Below, piece after piece: positions 45,707-53,996 of a DNA stretch of 64,000 bases. Numbering within the stretch: position 1 is the first letter of the stretch; every line of letters begins with the position of its first letter. Made by a program: the position numbers and the translations under genes. Location: NCBI GenBank assembly GCA_965116395.1, contig OZ220684.1:3162001-3226000 (forward strand), read 5' to 3'. The notes beneath the pieces are model-generated. The model was not told the origin of the DNA. It searched no databases and saw nothing but the letters and a program-made list of their open reading frames with translations. This stretch comes from Bin5 sp965116395 (lineage in GTDB: Bacteria > Chloroflexota > Anaerolineae > Caldilineales > Caldilineaceae).

Positions 45707-46495
45707 TTACTCCGGCATATAAAGAATGGCGGGATCCAGCTCGGCATCCCCACTGCCTTGAATCAGGGCATGCGCTGCCATCGCGCCGCCAATCAACCCG
45801 GCATGATTGCGCATCTGGGCCGCCACAATCGGCGCCCGCACGTCAATGTACTTAACATATTTGTGGCTTCTCTTGCTAACACCTCCGCCAATGATAAACA
45901 GATCCGGCGAAAGCAGAAATTCAACAGTCTGAAAATATCTGTTGAGCCGTTTCCCCCACTTTTCCCAACTCAACTTTTCCCGTTTGCGGGCGCTGCTCGC
46001 CGCCCTGCTCTCGGCGTTGTGGCCGTCAATCTCCAGATGCCCGAACTCCGTATTTGGCGCCAGATGTCCGTCGACAAAGAGCGCCGAGCCTATGCCAGTG
46101 CCCAATGTGAGCAGCACGACGACCCCGGGTTGGTCTCTGCCCGCGCCAAACACCATCTCCGCGATTCCGGCCGCATCGGCATCATTGACGATCGACGCCG
46201 GACATCCTGTCACCTGCTCAAACAAGGCGGTGGCATCAGTGCCGATCCATGAACTGTCTACATTTGCAGCTGTACAGACAACGCCATTGCGAATCACTGC
46301 CGGGAACGTGCATCCCATAGGCCCTACCCAACCGAAGTGACGGACAATCTCCAACACTACCTCGGCCACGGCTTGCGGCGTCGACGGATCCGGCGTTGCG
46401 ATGCGCCGGCGCTTGGTGAGCAACTCTCCTGTCTCCGCATCCACCAATGCGCCCTTGATGCCGCTACCGCCGATATCAATACCTAAGATGTCCAT
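45707..46495 (-). CDS. ppgK: Polyphosphate glucokinase (ROK family)
   Basis: Phosphorylates glucose with polyphosphate (often also ATP). The phosphate loop GIDIGGSGIKGALVD, NDADAAGIAEM, LTLGTGIGSALF and EFGHLEIDG fit the ROK family, and LSWEKWGKRLNRYF is typical of PpgK. The second ATG (46495) is used: AAGGAGG stands 5 bases upstream. It has 262 residues. It would supply glucose-6-phosphate to the adjacent pgi. Confidence 0.93.
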   Translation of the reverse strand: MDILGIDIGGSGIKGALVDAETGELLTKRRRIATPDPSTPQAVAEVVLEIVRHFGWVGPMGCTFPAVIRNGVVCTAANVDSSWIGTDATALFEQVTGCPASIVNDADAAGIAEMVFGAGRDQPGVVVLLTLGTGIGSALFVDGHLAPNTEFGHLEIDGHNAESRAASSARKREKLSWEKWGKRLNRYFQTVEFLLSPDLFIIGGGVSKRSHKYVKYIDVRAPIVAAQMRNHAGLIGGAMAAHALIQGSGDAELDPAILYMPE

Positions 46496-46654
46496 CATTC
46501 CCTCCTTGGGCAGGAACGGAACGCTCCTGGTCCAAACGATAACGGTAAGGTTGCAACAGCCGAGAGTCCCCTCGCGGCGCATTCGTCCTCACTTCGTCCG
46601 TGGGCCTGTCTCCTTCCGGAAACAGAGCAAAGTCCGGGGAATTTTAGAATCTTT

Positions 46655-46939
46655 GTAACTACGCAGCCGCAACTGATAAGCAACCCTGAACGAGGCGAGC
46701 AATGGTGTCTTTTCTCCCCTCATTGTTGTATTTTGGGCGGTCGGGCCTTCGGCCCTCCCTTGTGCAGGGGCTGCGCCCCCGCAACGCCCCCCTCCAAAAC
46801 CATCCCTCACCGACCGTGTGCCTTCTTCGCAGCGTGTCGGCTGGCGAGCACGGCGACGCCTGTACACCAGTTGCGTCAACAAGAGCCTGAATGGTTCCAG
46901 GGATGACTGGCTGGTCAACTACTGTGGCTTAGTAGTTAC
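46655..46939. mobile_element. MITE-like element, copy E, with intact 8-bp target duplication
   Basis: A 285-bp element with ends GTAACTACGCAGCCGCAACT and GTAACTACTAAGCCACAGTA (right end read on the other strand; 14 of 20 identical). It is flanked by GAATCTTT on both sides (46647-46654 and 46940-46947), a perfect 8-bp target duplication. No open frame resembles a transposase. It sits 21 bases before the stop of the neighbouring oxidoreductase gene. Confidence 0.9.
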
Positions 46940-46960
46940 GAATCTTTTCAATCCACTTCG

Positions 46961-47971
46961 TCACACGTGTCTCTCAACCCGCTGTAAAGTTCCCGCCTGC
47001 GCCGACGCCAACATCGCCTCCACGACGGCTAAATCCTGCAACGCCTCCTGCGGCGAATTCCGGTGCGGGGCGCCGTCCCGCACGGCCGCCAGGAACGCTG
47101 CCAACTCCTCTCGCACGCTGATGAGGACATTGAACTCTAGGCGCTCGCTCTCCTCGCCGCGATTCAGCACAAGCTCGCCGCGCGAGACACGCAGGCTGCC
47201 CTCAGTTCCGCCAATATGAACCGCATCCGTTCCCAGTGTACTGCCGACCGCATACGTGATCAAATAGGTGCCGACTACGCCGTTGGCAAAGCGCAGCGCC
47301 GCGCTCATCGTGTCCGCCGGCGGCAGATAGGCCCGATGCGCTGCCGTCAGCGCGCACACACTCTCAATCTCTCCCAAAAGCACGCGCAGACCGGCAATAT
47401 GATGCACGCCGCCATCCAGCAGATAGCCGCCCAAAACCTCGCCCGAATTGCGCCAGGTCGTCTGTACATGCGGCGAGTCGGCCTGTACCTGCAACTGCAA
47501 TGACAGGTCGCAGAACAGGGGTTGACCGATCCGGCCGGCCGCAATCGCCTGTGCCGCGGTATGAAAGGCCTCCTCGTAGCGCCAGTTTTCGCCCACCATC
47601 CACACCTGGTCTGCGTAGGGCCGGCTGCGTGCGATCAGGTCCTGCGCCTCGGTAACCGTCTGCGCGATCGGTTTCTCGCTGAAGACGTGCTTGCCCGCCG
47701 CCAGCGCCTGAGAGACAACCTCCGGCAACATCGGAATCGGCAGTACGATATCGACCGCCTCAACACTCTCGTTCGCCAGGAGCGCTGCGATATCCGTGTA
47801 AATGTCAACATCGTAGGGGATGGCGTCCGCCACCGTCTCGGCGGATGCCCGCGTGCGACTGTACACTGCCACAATCTGCGCCGCGTCTCCCAGCTCCAGC
47901 AAAGATGGTGCATGCGCTTTACGCACAAATGTGCCGGCTCCAATCAGAGCAATGCGGACCGGTCTACCCAT
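46961..47971 (-). CDS. Gfo/Idh/MocA family oxidoreductase
   Basis: A 336-residue NAD(P)-dependent dehydrogenase of the sugar/inositol type. The Rossmann motif is ALIGAGTFVRKAHAPS; the substrate Lys is in VFSEKPIAQTV; the C-domain has GGYLLDGGVHHIAGLRV. The substrate cannot be told from sequence. ATG at 47971 has GGAGAG upstream. It is divergent from the nucleoside phosphorylase-like gene. Confidence 0.92.
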   Translation of the reverse strand: MGRPVRIALIGAGTFVRKAHAPSLLELGDAAQIVAVYSRTRASAETVADAIPYDVDIYTDIAALLANESVEAVDIVLPIPMLPEVVSQALAAGKHVFSEKPIAQTVTEAQDLIARSRPYADQVWMVGENWRYEEAFHTAAQAIAAGRIGQPLFCDLSLQLQVQADSPHVQTTWRNSGEVLGGYLLDGGVHHIAGLRVLLGEIESVCALTAAHRAYLPPADTMSAALRFANGVVGTYLITYAVGSTLGTDAVHIGGTEGSLRVSRGELVLNRGEESERLEFNVLISVREELAAFLAAVRDGAPHRNSPQEALQDLAVVEAMLASAQAGTLQRVERHV

Positions 47972-48100
47972 CGAATCTCTCCGAGCACGCTGATGATGCC
48001 GATATCTTCATCCGTTTTGCTATCGCTGGCAACTGATGCTATCGTGGACGCAGATAGCGCCTACCGCAGGATGAGGATTAAGTAGCCGTATTATATCACA

Positions 48101-48916
48101 TTGCGTCCGGGGAAACAGTTGAAACCGCTGCTGCTCCTGCTGGCCGTACCGCTTCCACCGCAATCGTTGGAAGCCATCGGCCCTCTCGTCGAAGAAAGTA
48201 CCGTCGATACCCAGTACGGAACCGTTGGCCCTCTCGCATTGCGCGGCCGACCGGGCGCCCCATCAGTCTGGATACAACCCTACTATGGCTTGCCCTCCCG
48301 CACCGATCCCCGGGCCACGCTCCACGCTGCGCAGGCGCTGAACGTCAGCCAGATTGTCGCGCTGGATAGCGTCGTCGCCGTCAATCCTATGTTGGGGCCG
48401 GGCCATCCCGTACTGATCACCGATTACATAGACTTTACCCGCCATCAACCGCAGACTTTCAATGAGAATGAGGGCACGGGCGGCCTCAGCCAGACCCCGG
48501 CTGTCTGTCCCCGCCTGACAGAGGCGCTGTCGCGCATCCTGCCGATGGCGCCGGGGGGCGTCTATCTGGGTGTGGATGGCCCCAGGCGGGAGACCGCCGC
48601 CGAGGCGCACATGTTTCGCACCTGGGGCGCCGACGTTCTCGGCCAGAATCTGGTGCCGGAGATCGGGCTTGCGAAGGAAGTGGGCATCTGTTTCGCCGGA
48701 CTGGCTATTGTTGACGAAATCAGCGCTGAGCGGCCGCCGGCGTCTGCCCAGGCGACGGACTACAGAGGGTTGGAGGCCGTGGTGCAGGCACTCTCTACTC
48801 TCTCGCAATCGGTGGAGGCCGACGCCTTCTGCGACTGCGGTGGACAATCTGACCGGCGCCAAGCAGCCGGAGACACAGGCGCAGTCAGTCAAACCGGTCA
48901 GGCGCCCATTCGATGA
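48101..48916 (+). CDS. Purine nucleoside phosphorylase / MTA phosphorylase-like protein
   Basis: A 271-residue protein. TDYIDFTRHQPQTF and GVYLGVDGPRRETAAEAHMF, then RTWGADVLGQNLVPEIGLAK match the PNP/MTAP fold, which splits nucleosides with phosphate. The N-terminal phosphate loop (GGSG in MTAP) is not recognisable, so activity is uncertain. The start is a TTG at 48101 (or 48119); a TATTAT lies 6 bases before the first TTG. The stop overlaps the next gene in ATGA. Confidence 0.75.
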   Translation: MRPGKQLKPLLLLLAVPLPPQSLEAIGPLVEESTVDTQYGTVGPLALRGRPGAPSVWIQPYYGLPSRTDPRATLHAAQALNVSQIVALDSVVAVNPMLGPGHPVLITDYIDFTRHQPQTFNENEGTGGLSQTPAVCPRLTEALSRILPMAPGGVYLGVDGPRRETAAEAHMFRTWGADVLGQNLVPEIGLAKEVGICFAGLAIVDEISAERPPASAQATDYRGLEAVVQALSTLSQSVEADAFCDCGGQSDRRQAAGDTGAVSQTGQAPIR

Positions 48917-49599
48917 AAATTTCCCAGCTCTACGACCAGTTGGAACTGTATAGTGAAGGCGAACCCCCTTCCCACTCGCTCTTTGTCCTGGCGCGCCTGC
49001 TCGGTACGCCCGACAGGCTTCTGATCATCGACCCTCCGCCTGATGTCGACTCACGTTTCGATGTGGCTGAAGAAACAGCGACACTCTTCACCAGTTCTGA
49101 CCGCGATGTCGGACTGCAGCGCGTTGAAACTCGCCCGGGCGGCGTAGCCCACATCAATGTCGGCCAGCACCTGCTGGATATCTACTCCCAGCAGCATTCC
49201 AACCTGGTCTACTTCCCGGCAATGGGGATACTCTGTGGGGGCGCTTTTGGCAGCGATCTTACGCTGCCGGAGCTGGGGCAAGATTCTGACGGCGAGGATG
49301 AAATTGAGAGCCTGCGCCTTCTGGCACGCCTGGTGAAGGGACGACGCCTACAACTGTACATTCCCCGCCTCGGTTCCGTCTCGTCGGACAAGGTGGAGGT
49401 GATGGGGCGGTTGGCCGCCGACGTCGGCTATCTCCACGGACTTCGGCGGACCGTATCACAGGCGGCTGCGGAGAACTCCTTCTGGACCCGGTCAGAGGAA
49501 ATTGCCGAATCCCTTCTGCCTGAAAACCGACGCACTCCCGCCGCTGTCGCCACCCACCGGCAGAACATCGAACGCTTCTACAACGCAACCCTGGCGTGA
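48913..49599 (+). CDS. Hypothetical protein, coupled to the phosphorylase-like gene
   Basis: A 228-residue protein whose ATG overlaps the upstream stop (ATGA). The middle (RPGGVAHINVGQHLLDIYSQ, then LVYFPAMGILCGGAFG) resembles the later half of the metallo-beta-lactamase fold, but the HxHxDH zinc motif and the expected Asp are absent. If related, it is a non-catalytic version. The tail is helical and Arg/Glu-rich. The strict overlap suggests the pair works together. Confidence 0.65.
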   Translation: MKISQLYDQLELYSEGEPPSHSLFVLARLLGTPDRLLIIDPPPDVDSRFDVAEETATLFTSSDRDVGLQRVETRPGGVAHINVGQHLLDIYSQQHSNLVYFPAMGILCGGAFGSDLTLPELGQDSDGEDEIESLRLLARLVKGRRLQLYIPRLGSVSSDKVEVMGRLAADVGYLHGLRRTVSQAAAENSFWTRSEEIAESLLPENRRTPAAVATHRQNIERFYNATLA

Positions 49600-49671
49600 G
49601 AGATCGTTTTCATCTTGGCGCTCAGGGCTTCGACTTCTCAGTTCGATGCCTGTATCAGCATTCGGGCGCAT

Positions 49672-50007
49672 TTAACGTCGCTCATAGAGCACCCGCCCTT
49701 CTCGCAGTGCCCGCGCCAACACATGGTTGAGGGAATCACGCCAATACTCGACCTCGTCGCGACTATAGAGCAATATGTCTTTGGCAACGCCGAATCCTGC
49801 CAGGGAGCGATAAAGACGCACAGTTTCCAGACGCCGGCTCCGCTCACGACCGAAGGGCTCAGATTCCACCACAACTAGATCTACGTCCGACCCTACTCGC
49901 GCGTCACCTCGTGCGCGCGAGCCAAAGAGAATGATCTGATCGGGATCCACCTCCTCCACAATCTTCTGTACCATTCGGTCTAAGAGTGAATCTGACACTT
50001 GGGTCAT
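49672..50007 (-). CDS. Minimal nucleotidyltransferase (MNT type)
   Basis: A 111-residue protein with the polymerase-beta-like motif ILFGSRARGDARVGSDVDLV (the GS and DxD metal ligands) and the later Asp in GFGVAKDILLY. Such proteins usually pair with a HEPN partner in a toxin-antitoxin-like couple. No HEPN gene is adjacent: both neighbours are accounted for. ATG at 50007. Confidence 0.85.
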   Translation of the reverse strand: MTQVSDSLLDRMVQKIVEEVDPDQIILFGSRARGDARVGSDVDLVVVESEPFGRERSRRLETVRLYRSLAGFGVAKDILLYSRDEVEYWRDSLNHVLARALREGRVLYERR

Positions 50008-50114
50008 TTTTTCATCTCCGTGCGTCGCACATCCTGCCCCGCAGCGATCCTTCTCTTACCGGCGCCGACATTCGCTGTGAATTCAGGCTTCTTGCGCTGC
50101 CGTCCCCGAGCCTC

Positions 50115-51203
50115 TCATTCCGTCCCGCCTCCGAACAGGCTACTTTGCTCTGGCGACTCCGGATAGGCCGCGCCAATGTGATCGTAAGCCGCCTTCGTGG
50201 CCATACGCCCGCGCGGCGTGCGATCCAGAAACCCCAATTGGAGCAAATAAGGCTCTACCACATCCATTATCGTGTCGTCCTCTTCACTGATGCTGGCTGC
50301 CAGCGTCCCCAGCCCAACCGGACCGCCGCTGAACTTGCCGACAATCGCATCCAACACTCGCCTGTCCAGATCATCCAGCCCCAGATGGTCGATCTCATGA
50401 ACGGCCAGCGCCTCACCGGCCAGGGCCACTGTAATGTTGCCGTCCGCCCGCACCTGGGCATAGTCGCGCACCCGCCGCAGTAGCCGCAAGGCCACCCGCG
50501 GCGTTCCCCTGGACCGGCGCGCGATCTCGGAAGCGCCGGCGCCGTCGATAGGCGTTTCAAGCATTTCCGCGGCACGGAGGATTATCGTTTCCAGTGCCTC
50601 CCGGCTGTAAAAATCAAAGCGTTCGACAACACCGAACCGGGCGCGCAAAGGCGCCGTCATCAAGGCCAGCCGCGTGGTCGCGCCGATGACGGTAAACCGG
50701 GGCAGCTTGAGGCGAATGCTGCGCGCGCTCGGGCCGCTGCCGACCGTGATGTCGAGCACGAAATCTTCCATCGCCGGGTAAAGGATCTCCTCGACCACGC
50801 GGCCCAAGCGGTGAATTTCGTCAACAAAGAGAATGTCCCCTTTGCGCATATTTGTGAGGATGGCCGCCAGATCGCCCGCCTTTTCGATTGCCGGCCCCGA
50901 CGTCGGTTTTAGATTGCCCTGGATCTCATGCGCTAGAATGTGACTGAGCGTGGTCTTGCCAAGCCCCGGCGGACCATATAGGAGTACATGATCCAAGGCC
51001 TCGCCGCGCTGACGCGCCGCCTGCACAAGAATACGCATCTTCTCGCGCAACCTCTCCTGACCAACCATTTCGTCCAGGCTCTTGGGACGCAACGCATAGT
51101 CGACGCGGCCGTCCTCGGTCTGCCTTTCGCCGGAAATCTCTCTCTTGCTCAGCCCTGAGAGTCGCTGGACGTTGCTCTGTGCCGCGCTGCGTTCATCTGC
51201 CAT
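50115..51203 (-). CDS. ruvB: Holliday junction branch-migration ATPase RuvB
   Basis: Motor of the RuvABC complex. Walker A is LLYGPPGLGKTTLSH, Walker B is LFVDEIHRLG, sensor 1 is TVIGATTRLALMT, and the C-terminal winged helix has PYLLQLGFLDRTPRGR. ATG at 51203 is used (362 residues); ATG at 51215 and TTG at 51227 are in frame and none has a clear ribosome-binding site. ruvA and ruvC are not in the window. A TATACT -10 lies at 51247-51252. Confidence 0.96.
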   Translation of the reverse strand: MADERSAAQSNVQRLSGLSKREISGERQTEDGRVDYALRPKSLDEMVGQERLREKMRILVQAARQRGEALDHVLLYGPPGLGKTTLSHILAHEIQGNLKPTSGPAIEKAGDLAAILTNMRKGDILFVDEIHRLGRVVEEILYPAMEDFVLDITVGSGPSARSIRLKLPRFTVIGATTRLALMTAPLRARFGVVERFDFYSREALETIILRAAEMLETPIDGAGASEIARRSRGTPRVALRLLRRVRDYAQVRADGNITVALAGEALAVHEIDHLGLDDLDRRVLDAIVGKFSGGPVGLGTLAASISEEDDTIMDVVEPYLLQLGFLDRTPRGRMATKAAYDHIGAAYPESPEQSSLFGGGTE

Positions 51204-51314
51204 GCTATAATCCATTTGGGATTGCAAGAACGATTGTGCTAGAGATAGTATACCAAAGAGGGAGTTGGAACAAAACAGCGTATAATGATCCTACGCCCTG
51301 AGTGCATTTGCCTA

Positions 51315-51343
51315 TTGACGGAACGAACAAAAGCTGCTATAAC
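51315..51343 (+). promoter_or_regulatory. Promoter of the DksA-like gene
   Basis: TTGACG (51315-51320), 17-base spacer, TATAAC (51338-51343). It predicts a leader of about 40 nt. The match to the consensus is close. Confidence 0.7.
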
Positions 51344-51388
51344 ATTTCCCACATTTTCTACCTTATTCGTGAATGAGAAGGAACTGTC

Positions 51389-51766
51389 ATGCCGAAAAAA
51401 TCAACAACCGACCGCAAAAGACTGCTTACCAACCTTGAACAAGTTAACGAAGAGTTGGAACATCTGCGAAATCTGATGCAAGGTGAAGTGGACGTTGAAC
51501 TGGACGAAGGCGACACGGAAATTGTCGAACGAGAGAAAACTGCCGCACTGATCGTTGTCCTGGAGCGTCGTCAAAAAGACATCGAACACGCCCTGCGAGT
51601 GATCGACATGGGGCAGTATGGTATCTGCGAACGCTGCGGCGGTGAGATCCCCCCGGCGCGCTTGGAAGTCAAACCTGACGCAACCCTGTGCATGGACTGC
51701 CAGCGAGAAGTCGAATCGATAAATCGTCGCAGCCGGTTCCCGCGCGCAGCGCCGGCTCGCTGGTAG
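51389..51766 (+). CDS. TraR/DksA-type zinc-finger protein
   Basis: A 125-residue protein. A coiled-coil-like N-half (LTNLEQVNEELEHLRNLMQG; ALIVVLERRQKDIEHALRVI) is followed by ICERCGGEIPPARLEVKPDA and CMDC, the four-Cys DksA zinc finger. DksA proteins bind the RNA polymerase secondary channel, but short forms like this are often of unknown role. It lies 53 bases upstream of upp. Confidence 0.88.
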   Translation: MPKKSTTDRKRLLTNLEQVNEELEHLRNLMQGEVDVELDEGDTEIVEREKTAALIVVLERRQKDIEHALRVIDMGQYGICERCGGEIPPARLEVKPDATLCMDCQREVESINRRSRFPRAAPARW

Positions 51767-51819
51767 CTGGAACTCACGAAGACAACAAGTAATGCTTTCC
51801 GACTGAACAAAGGACCCGC

Positions 51820-52476
51820 ATGCCGACCAACCTGTATGTGTCCGACCATCCACTGGTAAAGCACAAGATTACGCAACTTCGCGACGCGACGACCGACTTT
51901 CGTCAATTTCGTTCCATCGTCGCCGAACTGTCAATGATCCTGGCCTACGAAGCAACTGCCGACCTGGACACAAAGACGGTGGAGGTGCAGACACCCCTCA
52001 CTACTACCACCGGCAGCAAATTCGACGAACGTGTCGGCTTGGTCCCGATCCTGCGCGCCGGTCTGGGCATGGTAGACGGAATGCTCAGTCTAATCCCCCA
52101 GGCAGAGGTCTGGCATCTGGGCTTCTACCGCGACGAGGAAACACTGCAACCGGTAATCTACTACAATAAACTCCCCGACGATCTCTCCACCCACACCTGT
52201 TTCGTGCTCGACCCCATGCTGGCGACAGGCGGCTCTGCGCTGGCCGCCGTCGACATCCTCAAGCTTAGAGGCGTCACTCGTGTCAAGTTTGTCGGTTTGC
52301 TGGCCGCGCCGGAGGGGATCGACGCGCTGCAAGGCGCCCATCCCGACATCGCAGTGCATGTGGCGGCCGTCGATGAACGCCTGACAAACGCGAATGACGC
52401 CCCTGCTGGATTCCCGCCAGGCTTCATCTGGCCCGGTCTGGGCGATGCAGGGGACCGGCAATTCGGCACCAGATAG
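51820..52476 (+). CDS. upp: Uracil phosphoribosyltransferase
   Basis: Makes UMP from uracil and PRPP. PILRAGLGMVDGML binds uracil-side residues, FVLDPMLATGGSALAAV is the PRPP motif, and the C-terminus has PGLGDAGDRQFGTR. 218 residues. AAAGGA precedes the ATG at 51820. Confidence 0.96.
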   Translation: MPTNLYVSDHPLVKHKITQLRDATTDFRQFRSIVAELSMILAYEATADLDTKTVEVQTPLTTTTGSKFDERVGLVPILRAGLGMVDGMLSLIPQAEVWHLGFYRDEETLQPVIYYNKLPDDLSTHTCFVLDPMLATGGSALAAVDILKLRGVTRVKFVGLLAAPEGIDALQGAHPDIAVHVAAVDERLTNANDAPAGFPPGFIWPGLGDAGDRQFGTR

Positions 52477-52527
52477 ACCAGCCTACAGTTCAGAAGAGCA
52501 ACCTGGGCTCAGCTTTCAGAATCGCGG

Positions 52528-53892
52528 CTAATGCAGCGCTATCACCGTCGCCGTTCTGTCCGGCGCATTGTCCGGCCCGCTGACGACAAGCGTGTCCCCG
52601 CTCTCGTGGACAGGAAGCGTTGTGCCTCCCGCTAGCAGCCGCGCGCCTTGCGCGGTCACCCCTTCGACTCGAATCTGCCCGCCGGGCGGCCAGTCAAAGA
52701 TATGGAGGTAGGTAACGCCCTCCTTGCTGGTCGTGCGCAGGTCGGCCCGTCCCTGGATTGGGCCCGGCTGCGTGCCGTAGATCGATTCGCCGTTTACCTC
52801 CAGCCAGCGACCCATCGCCTCCAGGCGCTCAACGCTCACCTGGGGGATGACACCTTCACCAGTGGGGCCGACATTCAACAGGTAGTTGCCACCCTTGCTG
52901 ACGATGTCGACCAGCTTGCGGATCAGGTCGGCACTGGATTTCCAGTTGTGATCGTTCAGCTTGTATGACCAGCTGTCGTTGAGCGTGGCCGGCGTCTCCC
53001 AGTCCAGGTCCAGGACTGTTTCGGGGATGCGGTTGTCGCCGGCAGTGGCATAGTCGCCCAGCGCGTTGCCCAGTCGCCCGCAGACCAGGCAGTCCGGCTG
53101 CAACTGGTTGCACAGCTCCAACAGGGAACGGCTCTGCTCCTCTGAGATCCCCTTGGGCGTATCAAACCAGATGATGCCGATCGGTCCGTAATTGGTCAGA
53201 AGCTCCCGTACATGCGGCTTCACATACGCTTCGATATATCCGGCGAAATCTTTCTCCGCCGGGTCGAAGTCCCAGTCGTTGCCGTCGCCGTCCGGGTGAT
53301 GCCAGTCCTGCGTTTGGGAATAGTAGAAACCCAGTTTGATGTCCTGCGCGGCGCACTCCTCCGCCAGCTCCTTAAGCACATCTCGCTTGAACGGCGTCGC
53401 ATCCACCATATCGTAGTCGGTAACCGCCGAGTCGAAGATACAGAAGCCGTCGTGGTGTTTGGAAGTGATTACCAGATACTTCTGCCCGGCCCGTTTTGCC
53501 AGCGAGACCCACTCCTTGGCATCAAACTGGACAGGGTTGAACTGCGCGGCCAGCTTCTCATATTCCCTGACAGGGATTTCCGCCCGATACATCATCCATT
53601 CGGCGATACCGGGCCACTCGCGCCCGTTCCAGACGCCGGCGGGAATCGAGTACAGACCCCAGTGGATGAAAAGGCCGAATCTGGCCTCGCGCCACCAGTC
53701 CAGCCGCGGGTCGTTGCGAGCGCCGGGCCGTTGGCTCCGGTCCGGCTCCACTTCCGGCCGCGTGACCTCGAAATCGTATCCCCGCCGCAGGAGCAGCAGG
53801 GCCATATCCTCCAACGATTCATTCTCTTCAGCAGCCAGGCGCTGGATGCGTTGTACAAAAGTGGAGGGGATGTTGAGCGTGAGTTCTGGCAC
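52528..53892 (-). CDS. GH29 alpha-L-fucosidase with RHH-like N-terminus
   Basis: Glycoside hydrolase removing alpha-L-fucose. WWREARFGLFIHWGLYSIPA opens the barrel; SKHHDGFCIFDS is the His-His motif; GIIWFD holds the probable nucleophile Asp (about residue 244); GNYLLNVGPTGEG lies later. The start is the GTG at 53892, with AGGAGG six bases upstream (454 residues). The first 42 residues (LTLNIPSTFVQRIQRLAAEE, then DMALLLLRRG) look like a ribbon-helix-helix module. There is no signal peptide, so the enzyme is intracellular, fitting uptake by the adjacent transporter. Confidence 0.93.
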   Translation of the reverse strand: MPELTLNIPSTFVQRIQRLAAEENESLEDMALLLLRRGYDFEVTRPEVEPDRSQRPGARNDPRLDWWREARFGLFIHWGLYSIPAGVWNGREWPGIAEWMMYRAEIPVREYEKLAAQFNPVQFDAKEWVSLAKRAGQKYLVITSKHHDGFCIFDSAVTDYDMVDATPFKRDVLKELAEECAAQDIKLGFYYSQTQDWHHPDGDGNDWDFDPAEKDFAGYIEAYVKPHVRELLTNYGPIGIIWFDTPKGISEEQSRSLLELCNQLQPDCLVCGRLGNALGDYATAGDNRIPETVLDLDWETPATLNDSWSYKLNDHNWKSSADLIRKLVDIVSKGGNYLLNVGPTGEGVIPQVSVERLEAMGRWLEVNGESIYGTQPGPIQGRADLRTTSKEGVTYLHIFDWPPGGQIRVEGVTAQGARLLAGGTTLPVHESGDTLVVSGPDNAPDRTATVIALH

Positions 53893-53996
53893 GGTTTGCC
53901 TCCTGCGGGCAGTAATCTGTGGTGGACACGGGGCAGCCGCGAATGGCTGAATCATCAACGCACAGGATGCTCGAAGTTAGCCCCTGACCGCTGTAG

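Noticed and set aside
46589..46918. Minus-strand frames of about 90-110 codons within MITE copies (also 7187-7453, 29665-29958, 40228-40500)
   Set aside because: They share sequence only because the element is repeated. Copy C lacks the frame, there is no ribosome-binding site, and the Arg/Gly-rich translation has no protein-like character.
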